From Clostridiaceae bacterium Marseille-Q3526 (GTDB lineage Bacteria; Bacillota; Clostridia; Lachnospirales; Lachnospiraceae): a stretch of DNA of 64,000 nucleotides. The notes beneath the pieces were generated by a model that saw only the letters and a list, made by a program, of their open reading frames with translations, was not told where the DNA came from and did no database searches. The stretch's first letter is position 1. Each line of letters starts with the position of its first letter. The stretch spans positions 124,001 through 188,000 of the forward strand of contig JAGTTS010000003.1 of NCBI GenBank assembly GCA_018223375.1, in the 5' to 3' direction. Below are positions 1-8,742 of the stretch, one piece after another. Both the position numbers and the translations under genes were made by a program.

Positions 1-2
1 TT

Positions 3-623
3 TTTGTAAGAAGAGAATGCATGGATGAATGTAATCCTAAAGAGGCAAACCATTACTTCAACAGTCTATTACCTGATACGATAAATTGCTTTGATGGGCA
101 GATAAAAGATAAGGTTTCGTTTTCTAGCAAGAAAAATGTGGAAGATGATGTTGCGGATACTAATTTAGAAAATTTATCTTGGGAGAGTTATCAGACTATT
201 GCTCCAGTAGATACATTAGAATTATCTTTACTAAAAGCCGATGGCACTGATACTGGATATGGTTCTGGTGTAAATTGGGGAATACGTAAAAATGGCTATA
301 AGAGAAATAGAAACCAGGCATATATTCCATATAATGTGGCAGATCATAAGGATGGATTTTTCCCAGATGTAAAGGCTGATGGAACTTATCCAGTGTTTAA
401 GGTTGTAACAAAGGAATATGATGCTTTTTATATGAGACAGGCACAAGCAAGGGGAAAGGCGTTAGAAACTCCAGAAAGCAATGCGATAATAGGAGAATGG
501 ATAAGGCATAAACTTGGAGTACCAGATGGTACATATATTACGAAACAGATGTTAGAACAATATGGTAAAACAAAAGTTTTGTTTAAAAAATATGAAGACG
601 GCATATATACTTTGGAATACTAA
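3..623 (+). CDS. NgoFVII/BfiI-type restriction endonuclease, C-terminal part
   Basis: The reading frame is open to the left edge of the window, so only the C-terminal part is seen; the first in-frame ATG (21) is probably internal. The visible part resembles the B3-like DNA-recognition domain of NgoFVII-family enzymes, whose missing N-terminus would be a phospholipase-D-type nuclease: a SGVNWG motif, an NQAYIPY motif, a GFFP motif, a segment ending GEWIRHKLGVPDG, and YGKTKVLF near the end. It lies 24 bases before the McrB-like gene in the same orientation, which suggests one restriction operon. A cognate cytosine methyltransferase would be expected upstream, outside the window. The family call rests on remembered motifs. 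Confidence 0.75.
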   Translation, partial: FVRRECMDECNPKEANHYFNSLLPDTINCFDGQIKDKVSFSSKKNVEDDVADTNLENLSWESYQTIAPVDTLELSLLKADGTDTGYGSGVNWGIRKNGYKRNRNQAYIPYNVADHKDGFFPDVKADGTYPVFKVVTKEYDAFYMRQAQARGKALETPESNAIIGEWIRHKLGVPDGTYITKQMLEQYGKTKVLFKKYEDGIYTLEY

Positions 624-647
624 TTCTGGCGTTAAGGAGTGGGCAAT

Positions 648-2645
648 ATGGAGCAGAAAGTGAATATTGATATTTTAGATGATTCGCAAAAACAGGCGTT
701 AGTTTGCATGTATTATGCTATGATTCCTAAAACAGACGCAAGGTATAAGCAGAGAATACATGATTGGTCAGTGTTAGAAAAGAGATTTGGAACAAAGAAA
801 ACAACATATAAACACGCAAAGGATGCTTTTGATTTTTATTTTCCTGATAATGGAAGAAAAGGCTGGAGTAATGATAGGGATTTAAGAAGACGGGGATCTG
901 CATATCAGGAAGTATTTGAGCTATATAAGGATTATTCTGCAGACCAATTGGAAAAAGCTGTAGCAGAGATTATTCATGGATATGAGAATGAAGAGCCAAC
1001 ATTTGTATCCATGAAATGTGGTTTTCCAGATACAGTACATAACATTCTCGATGGAAACAAAGATATAACAGTTGATGGCGTTTATACTTTGAAAGAGGAA
1101 TTGAATATTGGAAAGCATGTATTTGTTACATTAGGAGGAGACACAGGAAAATCAGAGGTTGATTGGGTTCCAGGGTTTATAGGAGTAGCACATGTAATTA
1201 GAGAGCCTTATGATTTTGGATATAACGGTAAAGAAAAATACTTTAAGTTTGATATAGAAGTTGACTGTATTTTTGAAAAGCCATTTAAAAGGGAAGATTT
1301 TTTAAGCTATAGAGAAGCATATGATGCTCCATATATAGGACCAGAGTTATCAAGGGATCCATCACAGGCACTAAGCACTTTGGATATGATTAAGGCGGTT
1401 GCTGTTATGCGTGCTGTACTTGATGAATTCCCAGAAATGCTTGAAAAATTCAAAGAAATTTTCAACAAAGCGTTTATGAACAGGGTACTTGGAGCAGTTA
1501 CTGTAATGATACCAACAGCTGTGAAATTTGGAGAAAGTAAAGAGGATGCTTTAAATTCTATTCGAGAAGAAATGAGCATAGAGAATGAAGGCTCTGAGGA
1601 GGAAGAAATGGAATTTAAGCCATATATTAAACCTGATTATTATACGGGGTGTTCACGCAAAAACAAGGATACAGGTAGTGTATATGCACACAATAGAATT
1701 GTATTTGGAGCACCGGGAACAGGAAAGAGTTTTAAGCTGAATGATGAGCAGAATGATCTCATTTCAGAAGGTGGAGAGTGCGAAAGAGTTACATTCCACC
1801 CAGATTATTCATATGCAAATTTTGTTGGGACATATAAGCCGGTACCTACAAAAAATGGAATATCATATGAATATGTTCCGGGACCATTTATGCGGACATA
1901 TGTAAAAGCAATAGAAAATGGACAGTCAGAGAATAAAGAAGATGTAAAACCCTTTCTACTTCTTATAGAGGAAATCAATAGGGCAAATGTTGCAGCTGTA
2001 TTTGGAGAGGTATTTCAGCTTTTAGATCGTGATAATAGAAATGCAAGTCAATATCCAGTTAAACCTTCTGAAGACATAAAGGCATATTTGGCAAAAGAAC
2101 TTGGTGGAAAGCCAGAGCAGTATGAGGAAATGAAGATACCAGATAATATGTATATTTGGTCAACGATGAATAGTGCTGATCAGGGCGTATTTCCAATGGA
2201 TACAGCATTTAAAAGAAGATGGAATTTTGAATATATAGGCATTAACCATAAGGAAGAAAAGATTAAAGATATATATTTAGTGTGTGATAAAGCACAGGTG
2301 CCATACAGAATTGATTGGAATGAGCTTAGGAAGGCTATAAATACAACACTTGCTTCTAGAGATTATAAGATAAATGAAGACAAGCTTATGGGACCATTTT
2401 TTGTCTCTAAAAGCATTTTAGAGAATGAGGATGCGTTTAGGGAGACTTTTAAGAGCAAAATTATTATGTACTTATTTGACGATGCAGCAAAGCAGAGAAG
2501 GCATATGTTGTTTGGAGGCTGTGATGAGGATATAAGAAACCAGTATTCAGCGATTTGTGAGGAATTTGATAAAAGAGGTATAGATATTTTCTGTAAAGAA
2601 ATCCGGGACAAAATCAAGAAAGAATACTTAAGTGAATTAGAATGA
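648..2645 (+). CDS. McrB-like AAA+ motor subunit of a multi-subunit restriction system
   Basis: ATG 648 is preferred to the in-frame GTG 639 because AAGGAG (634-639) lies 8 bases before it. The N-terminal ~340 residues are a specificity or recognition region with no motif I can name. The C-terminal half is a McrB-type AAA+ domain: Walker A GAPGTGKS (about residues 354-361), Walker B LLLIEEINRAN (about 436-446), and a sensor segment STMNSADQG followed by a KRRW arginine finger. McrB proteins use GTP to drive translocation and activate a McrC nuclease partner; the next gene is such a partner. Similar McrB/McrC-like pairs form the restriction subunits of LlaJI. The target site cannot be read from sequence. 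Confidence 0.88.
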   Translation: MEQKVNIDILDDSQKQALVCMYYAMIPKTDARYKQRIHDWSVLEKRFGTKKTTYKHAKDAFDFYFPDNGRKGWSNDRDLRRRGSAYQEVFELYKDYSADQLEKAVAEIIHGYENEEPTFVSMKCGFPDTVHNILDGNKDITVDGVYTLKEELNIGKHVFVTLGGDTGKSEVDWVPGFIGVAHVIREPYDFGYNGKEKYFKFDIEVDCIFEKPFKREDFLSYREAYDAPYIGPELSRDPSQALSTLDMIKAVAVMRAVLDEFPEMLEKFKEIFNKAFMNRVLGAVTVMIPTAVKFGESKEDALNSIREEMSIENEGSEEEEMEFKPYIKPDYYTGCSRKNKDTGSVYAHNRIVFGAPGTGKSFKLNDEQNDLISEGGECERVTFHPDYSYANFVGTYKPVPTKNGISYEYVPGPFMRTYVKAIENGQSENKEDVKPFLLLIEEINRANVAAVFGEVFQLLDRDNRNASQYPVKPSEDIKAYLAKELGGKPEQYEEMKIPDNMYIWSTMNSADQGVFPMDTAFKRRWNFEYIGINHKEEKIKDIYLVCDKAQVPYRIDWNELRKAINTTLASRDYKINEDKLMGPFFVSKSILENEDAFRETFKSKIIMYLFDDAAKQRRHMLFGGCDEDIRNQYSAICEEFDKRGIDIFCKEIRDKIKKEYLSELE

Positions 2646-2662
2646 GAAGGGAATGTTACTAG

Positions 2663-4639
2663 ATGATTTCTAAATATGTCAAAGAGCAGAAGCGGTATAC
2701 TCAAGATGAACTTAGAAAAATATTTGAATGCACTACTGATGAAACAGTGCAGATTATAAGAAAGTTAAAAGAGTATGGAATTGTTAAAAATGTAAAAAAA
2801 AGTGATAGACAAAGTATGCTCTCTGACCTAGTGGAGGAAGATATCAGAGTAACAGATATCGAAAGTGGAGAGCGAGAATTATATTATGTGTTTTCATTTG
2901 TAGGAGTAATTGTTGTATATGGACGGGTATTGAAGTGTTATCCTAAATACATTAACTCGTGTGGAAGCCCAATAGCGCAGATGAAGCAGATTATGCGTGT
3001 TTTGGAAAAATATAATTCAACAGAGCAGGTAATAAAACTATATAATGAAAGTGATGATGGAGGAGCGTTTAATTTATTGGCATTAATGCTGTATTTATTG
3101 CAGGATTATTATGATAATGGAATATATGCTAATGATGTTGAGATTGTTGAGACTAATGGCACAGGCGAAATACTATGGGACAGAACAATCAATGAAACAT
3201 TTTCATATATATCAAATAACAGACCATATTATACTGAATTACAGACGAAAAAGCGAACTTCAGATGAATATGATTTTATCAGACGCTTACATGCCTGTGT
3301 ATTGACTAAATTTTCAAAGGAACTTGAAGAATCTGATCTGCCAGAGTTGTTTAATATTGTGGCAGTAGAGCTGTCGGAAGAACAACTGGAAGATTTGGGC
3401 GATGAAGATTATATTTTATATAGGATACAAAATGAACTTAATGTGCAGTATAACACAAGAAAACAACTGGTGTTGAAGGCAATGTATGCGTATATAGCAC
3501 AAAAAGCAAGCTTTAATAACATTGATAGTTTTAGCATATATGGTACCAACAGCTTTAATTTAGTATGGGAAAAAGTATGTGCACAGAATTTTGGTAATGT
3601 TTTAAATGTAAAATTATCAGAGCTTCCACTTGGAGTCTGTGATGATTATAAAGAAAATAAAGATAGTACTTTAATAGAAATAATTGACAGACCAGTATGG
3701 TATAAGACTTCAGATAATATTAATGATGGGAAGTCGGATACACTAAGACCAGATCTGATTAGTATTTATGAGCATGGCGATAGTGGAGAATATTGTTTTG
3801 GCATATATGATGCAAAGTATTATAACATTAATTTTCATAAGAATGCGTCAGAATATAAAGTTATAGGACAGCCTGGAGTAGCGGATGTTACAAAGCAATA
3901 TTTATATCAGCTTGCTTACGATGATTTTATAACAAAGCAGGGATACAAATATGTGCAGAATATGTTTTTATGCCCTGATGAATCAGGGGATAAAGAATAT
4001 GGATGGGTGCAGATGGATATGCTTCATCAAATCGGAGACAAAAAACTAGAGAATGTAGCAGTTGTAAAGCTTTGTTCATCAGAAATGTACTCTTTATATT
4101 TAGCAGATCATATAGTTAGTAAAAATGAGATGGACAAATATATTCCAGCAATTGGACGACAGGAATTAGATAGCCAAAACTTTGCCGATAGGATGATGGC
4201 ATATCTTACGAGAATCAAGACTGCCAGCAAACTGGCAGAAAAGAAACTAGAAATGAAATCCGATAGAGGCAGGCTTATATATCCAAAACAGATAAAAAGA
4301 GAATTGGGTGCCAAAATTATATATGATGCTATATGTCCTGTTGCAAGTAATGCTTTTTATGGATTTAATCCATATGAAAAAGAAGCTCATGGAAGAATAG
4401 TTGCAGAGGACATGGGAGATTCTTATAATCGCTGCAGTCATATTGCGGATGCCTCTATTGAGATAGAAAAAATTGTAAAAGATTTATCAGAAACGGAGCT
4501 TAACGATGAAAAAGTACTTAAAGAGGTATTAAAAAAATGTATTGAAAGTAAATCCGATATTAAATCTATGGCAGATGGAAAGTCACTTGATATGCTGACA
4601 GATAAGATAATGGAACTTGTTAGAAATGTGTATTTATAG
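2663..4639 (+). CDS. LlaJI/McrC-type restriction endonuclease subunit
   Basis: The gene starts 17 bases after the McrB-like gene and is probably co-transcribed. The N-terminus (about 1-90) looks like a winged-helix region and leads into a FSFVGV...PKY segment typical of LlaJI-type subunits. The nuclease centre is a PD-(D/E)xK core: PD at residues 363-364 and DAK at 383-385, set in the strand FGIYDAKYY. In known systems this subunit is recruited by the McrB-like motor and cuts DNA. Its 658 residues are far longer than E. coli McrC, consistent with a LlaJI-type architecture with extra N-terminal DNA-binding domains. No truncation is visible. Confidence 0.82.
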   Translation: MISKYVKEQKRYTQDELRKIFECTTDETVQIIRKLKEYGIVKNVKKSDRQSMLSDLVEEDIRVTDIESGERELYYVFSFVGVIVVYGRVLKCYPKYINSCGSPIAQMKQIMRVLEKYNSTEQVIKLYNESDDGGAFNLLALMLYLLQDYYDNGIYANDVEIVETNGTGEILWDRTINETFSYISNNRPYYTELQTKKRTSDEYDFIRRLHACVLTKFSKELEESDLPELFNIVAVELSEEQLEDLGDEDYILYRIQNELNVQYNTRKQLVLKAMYAYIAQKASFNNIDSFSIYGTNSFNLVWEKVCAQNFGNVLNVKLSELPLGVCDDYKENKDSTLIEIIDRPVWYKTSDNINDGKSDTLRPDLISIYEHGDSGEYCFGIYDAKYYNINFHKNASEYKVIGQPGVADVTKQYLYQLAYDDFITKQGYKYVQNMFLCPDESGDKEYGWVQMDMLHQIGDKKLENVAVVKLCSSEMYSLYLADHIVSKNEMDKYIPAIGRQELDSQNFADRMMAYLTRIKTASKLAEKKLEMKSDRGRLIYPKQIKRELGAKIIYDAICPVASNAFYGFNPYEKEAHGRIVAEDMGDSYNRCSHIADASIEIEKIVKDLSETELNDEKVLKEVLKKCIESKSDIKSMADGKSLDMLTDKIMELVRNVYL

Positions 4640-4755
4640 TGTGTAGCCAATGTGCAGTTATAAGTACAAATGCCAGACAAGAGGCAAAAGAAAAAATAAC
4701 TGAAAAAGTTGATGAAAAACAGATTGTTGAGGTGATTTTGTGGCAGATAATTTAA
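4639..4755 (+). CDS. Possible 38-aa ORF bridging the LlaJI-like and vsr-like genes
   Basis: A GTG overlaps the last base of the preceding stop codon and opens a 38-codon frame that ends inside the vsr-like gene. The product would begin MCSQC and continue with a charged helix rich in Glu and Lys. The overlaps at both ends fit translational coupling, but I see no clear ribosome-binding site and do not recognise the product. It may be spacer sequence open by chance, or the tail of a decayed gene. Confidence 0.22.
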   Translation: MCSQCAVISTNARQEAKEKITEKVDEKQIVEVILWQII

Positions 4756-5177
4756 CAAAAGAACAGCGGCAAAAAAATATGAAAAATATTCATGGGAAAG
4801 ATACTGAAATAGAAGTTATATTAAGAAAGGCTTTATGGAATAAAGGGTATCGATATCGCAAGAATTATAAAAAACTTCCAGGAAATCCAGATATCGTATT
4901 GACAAAGCATAAGATAGCTATTTTTTGTGATGGAGAATTCTTCCATGGAAAGGATTGGGATACTTTAAAACAGAGACTGGAAAAGAGTAATAATAGTGAG
5001 TATTGGATTAACAAAATATTCCGCAATAAAGAGAGAGATGATGAGGTCAATAAGAAACTGAAATTTGAGGGTTGGACTGTAATCCGGTTCTGGGGTGAAG
5101 ATATAAAGAAACATACAGACGAGTGTGTGAAGGTTGTGGAAGAGACAATTTTTGATAGTATAGAATTTGAAGAGTAG
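4740..5177 (+). CDS. Vsr-like very short patch repair endonuclease
   Basis: GTG start with GAGGTG five bases upstream. The 145 residues match the Vsr fold: an N-terminal segment with Glu24/Glu25, the metal-binding Asp51 in NPDIVL, Phe62, and His69 in the GEFFHGKDW segment. Vsr nicks T:G mismatches arising from deamination of 5-methylcytosine, so its presence argues for a C5 methyltransferase in this island. The zinc-binding His/Cys cluster of E. coli Vsr is not visible: the residues after His69 are GKDW and the C-terminal strand reads RFWGED instead of the usual WEC. It may be a zinc-free subclass. It sits between the McrC-like gene and the truncated ATPase gene. Confidence 0.85.
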   Translation: MADNLTKEQRQKNMKNIHGKDTEIEVILRKALWNKGYRYRKNYKKLPGNPDIVLTKHKIAIFCDGEFFHGKDWDTLKQRLEKSNNSEYWINKIFRNKERDDEVNKKLKFEGWTVIRFWGEDIKKHTDECVKVVEETIFDSIEFEE

Positions 5178-5225
5178 AGGTTTGATTTAATTGTAATGTT
5201 AAATGACCGAAAAAGAGGTGGACAG

Positions 5226-5663
5226 ATGAAACTTGAGAATATAATAATTGAAAATTATCGACAATTTGATAAAGCAGAGTTGTCATTTGACCAAGGTATA
5301 ACTATTCTTGCAGGTGCCAATAATAGTGGTAAAACTTCTCTTATCAATTTGATTAGGAATGTTTTTATTGATGAAAAAAATGATTATAGTGTATCAGATA
5401 TTCCAGCTAAAAATATGCAGGAATGGATTGATTGGGGATATCCTGTATTTGGCGATTTCTTTAAAAGTGGTAAATGTGTTGATGCAATAGACGAAGAGCT
5501 TGTCAATTTGATTATTCCGGAAGATGATACAGTTCCATCGCATTTAATGAATACAACATGTGTAAAGATTCATGTTTCGTATGATCCAGATGCAGATAAT
5601 ATAAAAATGTTTGCTGATTATATTATGGATCTTGATGAAAAAGTGCATGATTTTTATTTGTAA
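5226..5663 (+). pseudogene. AAA/OLD-like ATPase, truncated by IS66
   Basis: ATG 5226 follows AGAGGTGG. The 145 residues are only the N-terminus of an ABC/SMC-like ATPase of the OLD type: the start MKLENIIIENYRQF, a beta strand, and the Walker A motif GANNSGKTS. Walker B, signature and any TOPRIM nuclease domain are missing. The stop codon TAA (5661-5663) is supplied by the terminal inverted repeat of the IS66 element beginning at 5660, so the gene has been cut. I did not find the rest of it beyond the element. Full-length relatives occur in phage-defence loci, which fits the neighbouring restriction genes. Confidence 0.8.
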
Positions 5664-5682
5664 GCGCTTAAATCTTGGGTAG
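5660..5682 (+). repeat. IS66 left terminal inverted repeat
   Basis: It begins GTAAGCGCTTAAATCTTGGG and matches the reverse complement of 8361-8383 at about 18 of 23 positions. The TAA inside it ends the interrupted ATPase gene. Confidence 0.85.
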
Positions 5683-5783
5683 CTTTACTGTCTACGCTTT
5701 TAAACTCATAATGATAGTAAATAGATTTTTACTACACTCTGCTTGATAGGAGATAGAAATTTACTACATTTGGAGGTTTCATT

Positions 5784-6200
5784 ATGAGTAAGAAACGTGC
5801 TCCAGGACGTTCCCTGGACGAATGGATGGAACTGGTAACCGAATGCAGACAAAGCGGCCTGACAGATGCTGCATGGTGTAATGAGCATGGGATATCTCCC
5901 AGCTGTTTTTACAATGCAGTTACCCGTCTCCGTAAAAAAGCCTGTCAGATACCGGATCCAGTTGGAAAAGCCAGCACTCTTGACCTTACATCCCATAAAC
6001 AGGATATAGTCCAGATTGCTATAGAACCGGAGTCTTCTCCGGCAGGACTGATCCCAGATAATGGGATCAGTCCTATGCACCTTGACAATTCACATACGAT
6101 TGAAATCGAAGCAGACGGATTGCTTATACGAATGAGTAATGAGATCAAACCGTTACTTCTGAAGATGCTTATGGATACGCTTAAGGAGTCGTTATGTTAG
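5784..6200 (+). CDS. tnpA: IS66 accessory protein TnpA
   Basis: 138 residues starting at ATG 5784 after GGAGGTTT. The N-terminal half is a helix-turn-helix of the IS66 TnpA type: LDEWMELVTECRQSGLT followed by AWCNEHGISPSCFYN and a basic RLRKKA segment. It is a presumed DNA-binding accessory protein of transposition. Its last 7 bases overlap tnpB, which suggests translational coupling. The gene appears intact. Confidence 0.88.
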   Translation: MSKKRAPGRSLDEWMELVTECRQSGLTDAAWCNEHGISPSCFYNAVTRLRKKACQIPDPVGKASTLDLTSHKQDIVQIAIEPESSPAGLIPDNGISPMHLDNSHTIEIEADGLLIRMSNEIKPLLLKMLMDTLKESLC

Positions 6201-6532
6201 CGGACATCTCAAGTGTTGATGCGATCTATATCGTCTGTGGCAGAACAGATATGCGCAAGTCCATTGATGGATTATGTGCGATCATCCAGGAACAGTTTTC
6301 GATGGAGATCGACCATGCACTTTTTCTTTTCTGCGGTCGTAAATGCGACCGTATCAAAGCTATTTTAAAAGAACCTGACGGGATCGTTATGATCTACAAA
6401 AGACTAACCGCCCAGGGATCTTACCGGTGGCCCAGGAATAAATCTGAGGTCCGGAATCTTACATGGCGGGAGTTCGACTGGCTGATGTCTGGCATTGATA
6501 TTGAGCAGCCAAAAGCGATCAAGGCAACGTAA
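6194..6532 (+). CDS. tnpB: IS66 accessory protein TnpB (IS66 Orf2)
   Basis: 112 residues of the IS66 Orf2 family, recognised by CGRTDMRKSIDGL near the start, LFLFCGRKCDRIK in the middle, and a YKRL...YRWP segment. The family is required for transposition in IS66 elements, but its biochemical role is not settled. It overlaps tnpA by 7 bases and precedes tnpC by about 130 bases. The length is normal for the family. Confidence 0.92.
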   Translation: MLADISSVDAIYIVCGRTDMRKSIDGLCAIIQEQFSMEIDHALFLFCGRKCDRIKAILKEPDGIVMIYKRLTAQGSYRWPRNKSEVRNLTWREFDWLMSGIDIEQPKAIKAT

Positions 6533-6665
6533 AAAAGATGCACATAAAGCTCTTGTTTTTTGCTGTATTTTCGGCACTTTCAAGGTCTGGTAAATCCGCT
6601 GTTTTGCTGGGAAAAGCCACTGTTTTCTGGTATAATGGAAACATCCGAAACAGGAGGGAAAAGCA

Positions 6666-8342
6666 GTGGCAGACAGTTCCAAAGATATCCAGCTCCGTGA
6701 GCTGAAGGACATGATAAACGATCTCAAAAAGATGATAAAAACACTTCAGGCAACTGTCGATGCTGCCAATAAACGGGAAGCGGTTCTCACCCAAGAACGG
6801 GATAATCTGAAAGAAGAGATAGACCTTCTCCGAAAAAAATTGTTTGGCACTTCCAGCGAAAAAAGAACTCTCGATATTCCAGGACAGTTAAACTTTTTCA
6901 ACGAGGCTGAACTGGAACAGGATCCGGAGGCTGCAAAAGCAGAGGATCTTGAAACAATTCTTCCGGAAAAAACAGCAAAAAAGCGAAAAGCAAGAGCTAC
7001 AGATGCGGAGCGTTTTAAGGGAGTTCCTGTTGAAAAAAAGTATCTGGAACTTTCTGAGGAAGAGAAACTCTGCCCTGTCTGTGGTACCCCACTGAAAGAA
7101 ATCGGGGAAGAGTTTGTCCGCCGGGAACTGGTTTTTGTACCGGCAAAACTGAAAGTATATGAATACTATAGTAAGAGCTATGAGTGCCCGCAGTGCAGGT
7201 TTCAGGATATTCCGGTCATCAAAAAAGGAAAAGATGGCAGAGCCCATATGCTTTATGGAATGGCTTCTGCCGGAACGGTTGCCTGGGTAATGTACCAGAA
7301 GTTTTGTAATGGTCTTCCATACTACCGTCAGGAAAAAGACTGGAAACAGTATGGCGTGGAGATCACCAGAGCTACTATGGCAAACTGGGTGATCCGAAAT
7401 TCCGAAGCATTTTTTCTTCCTATGTATGAATACTTCCACAGGAAACTTCTGGAACGGGGATTCGCGATGGCAGATGAAACGCCACTTCAGGTTCTGCATG
7501 AACCGGAACGCCGTGCACAGACCAAGTCATATATGTGGCTGTTCCGCAGCGGTGAAGACGGAGGACCACCTATTATCCTCTATAAATACTCGGAGACCCG
7601 GGCCGGGGATAATGCCGTAGATTTTCTTCACGGCTTCAAGGGTTATCTGATGTGTGATGGCTATAGTGGATACAATAAAGTTCCAGATGCCAAACGTACA
7701 GCCTGCTGGGTACACATCAGAAGATATCTGACAGATGCCATTCCCAAGGGAAAGGCTCTGGATTATACCCAGCCATCCGTACAGGGAATGCTGTACATTA
7801 ACCAGCTCTTCCACCTGGAAGATGTGATCAGATCAAAGTATTCTTCCTTCGATGCTATCAAAAAGGCTCGTCTTGAAAAAGAAAAGCCGGTAGTAGAAGG
7901 CTTTTTGTCGTGGCTTGATCAGCAAAGCCCTATCCGTGGAAGCAGAATGGATAAAGCTGTCACCTACATTCAGAATCGCCGCTCCTATCTGTCCACCTAT
8001 CTGGAAGACGGCCGCTGCAGTTTTTCTAATAATCTCAGCGAAAATGCGATCCGCCCGTTTACAGTAGGCCGTAAAAACTGGCTGTTCTGCGATACACCAA
8101 ACGGAGCCCAGGCCAGCGCTATCGTGTACACAATGGTAGAAATGGCAAAAGCCAATGGAGTAAACGTCTATCACTATCTTACTTATCTGCTGGAAAAACT
8201 GCCTGATGACAGAATGAGTGATGATGAATTAGAACTTCTGGCACCATGGAACGAAACCGTCAAAGCTGAGATCGAACATCGTGCAAACGAATCAAATCAA
8301 TCATATGTGAATTGTCAAGGTGCTCCGGCTACTGAAAAGTAG
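6666..8342 (+). CDS. tnpC: IS66 transposase TnpC (DDE)
   Basis: 558 residues from GTG 6666 with GGAGGG upstream. Domains in order: an N-terminal coiled coil (about 1-60), a Leu/Lys-rich linker, a CxxC...CxxC zinc-binding domain (CPVCG and CPQCR), and the DDE catalytic core. The acidic residues are visible in MADETPL (first Asp), LMCDGYSGY (second Asp) and NLSENAIRPF (Glu). It catalyses excision and integration of the element. No frameshift or internal stop is present, so the element could still be active. Confidence 0.95.
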   Translation: MADSSKDIQLRELKDMINDLKKMIKTLQATVDAANKREAVLTQERDNLKEEIDLLRKKLFGTSSEKRTLDIPGQLNFFNEAELEQDPEAAKAEDLETILPEKTAKKRKARATDAERFKGVPVEKKYLELSEEEKLCPVCGTPLKEIGEEFVRRELVFVPAKLKVYEYYSKSYECPQCRFQDIPVIKKGKDGRAHMLYGMASAGTVAWVMYQKFCNGLPYYRQEKDWKQYGVEITRATMANWVIRNSEAFFLPMYEYFHRKLLERGFAMADETPLQVLHEPERRAQTKSYMWLFRSGEDGGPPIILYKYSETRAGDNAVDFLHGFKGYLMCDGYSGYNKVPDAKRTACWVHIRRYLTDAIPKGKALDYTQPSVQGMLYINQLFHLEDVIRSKYSSFDAIKKARLEKEKPVVEGFLSWLDQQSPIRGSRMDKAVTYIQNRRSYLSTYLEDGRCSFSNNLSENAIRPFTVGRKNWLFCDTPNGAQASAIVYTMVEMAKANGVNVYHYLTYLLEKLPDDRMSDDELELLAPWNETVKAEIEHRANESNQSYVNCQGAPATEK

Positions 8343-8360
8343 TCGGGGATTTTTTCTATC

Positions 8361-8383
8361 ATACCTAAAAATTAAGCGTTTAC
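8361..8383 (-). repeat. IS66 right terminal inverted repeat
   Basis: Read on the minus strand it begins GTAAACGCTTAATTTTTAGG and pairs with the left end at 5660. It lies 18 bases beyond the tnpC stop. Confidence 0.85.
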
Positions 8384-8418
8384 TTTGTTTTCGCAAAAAG
8401 ATTTCAATTTTAGATACA

Positions 8419-8462
8419 GGGAACTGTGAAAAAAGATTTCAGTTTTTCATAGCTCCCTTTTC
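8419..8462 (+). terminator. Rho-independent terminator-like hairpin after IS66
   Basis: The arms at 8419-8433 and 8443-8457 pair over 15 positions with two imperfect pairs around a 9-base loop, followed by a short T-rich stretch. It lies about 35 bases beyond the IS66 end and could stop transcripts leaving the element. Confidence 0.55.
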
Positions 8463-8535
8463 TATTCAGTTTTTTATATTCATTGCTGCCCTTGTTGGTC
8501 TTTGTTATCCGAGATTTTCAAGGACAAAAGAAAAT

Positions 8536-8566
8536 GGCCGTCAACTACCGCGAATAGTTGACGGCC
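8536..8566 (-). terminator. Perfect 12-bp hairpin, likely minus-strand terminator
   Basis: GGCCGTCAACTA (8536-8547) and its exact complement (8555-8566) enclose a 7-base loop. On the minus strand the hairpin is followed by ATTTTCTTTTG, a terminator-like tail. The 8343-8742 stretch holds no gene I can support; about 100 bases upstream on the minus strand a TATAGT box could start a short transcript ending here. Confidence 0.55.
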
Positions 8567-8742
8567 TGCCGTTTGTAACGGCGCAGCTTGTTAATTTTCG
8601 AAGGGGCAGGCCGCTTCTGTGGCTTCCCTTTTTCTTTACTATACCACACCAAGCGGCAGGATATAAGGGGGAGATTTTCCGCCTTGCCGGAGCATCAAAT
8701 CAGACGCTTGAGCGGTACCCTCTCTTTTTATATCCTATGCTT

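Larger units (their letters stand above)
5660..8383 (+). mobile_element. IS66-family insertion sequence, complete
   Basis: The 2,724-bp element has imperfect terminal inverted repeats and three genes in the canonical IS66 order tnpA, tnpB, tnpC, all with open reading frames. Both ends begin with the family-typical GTAA. The 8-bp direct repeat usually made by this family is absent: the left flank is TTTTATTT and the right flank TTTGTTTT. This suggests recombination or deletion after insertion. The element forms the junction between the AT-rich restriction island and the higher-GC chromosome. Confidence 0.93.

Noticed and set aside
5652..8391. Target-site duplication for the IS66 element
   Set aside because: The 8 bases on either side (TTTTATTT and TTTGTTTT) do not match; similarity is only T-richness.
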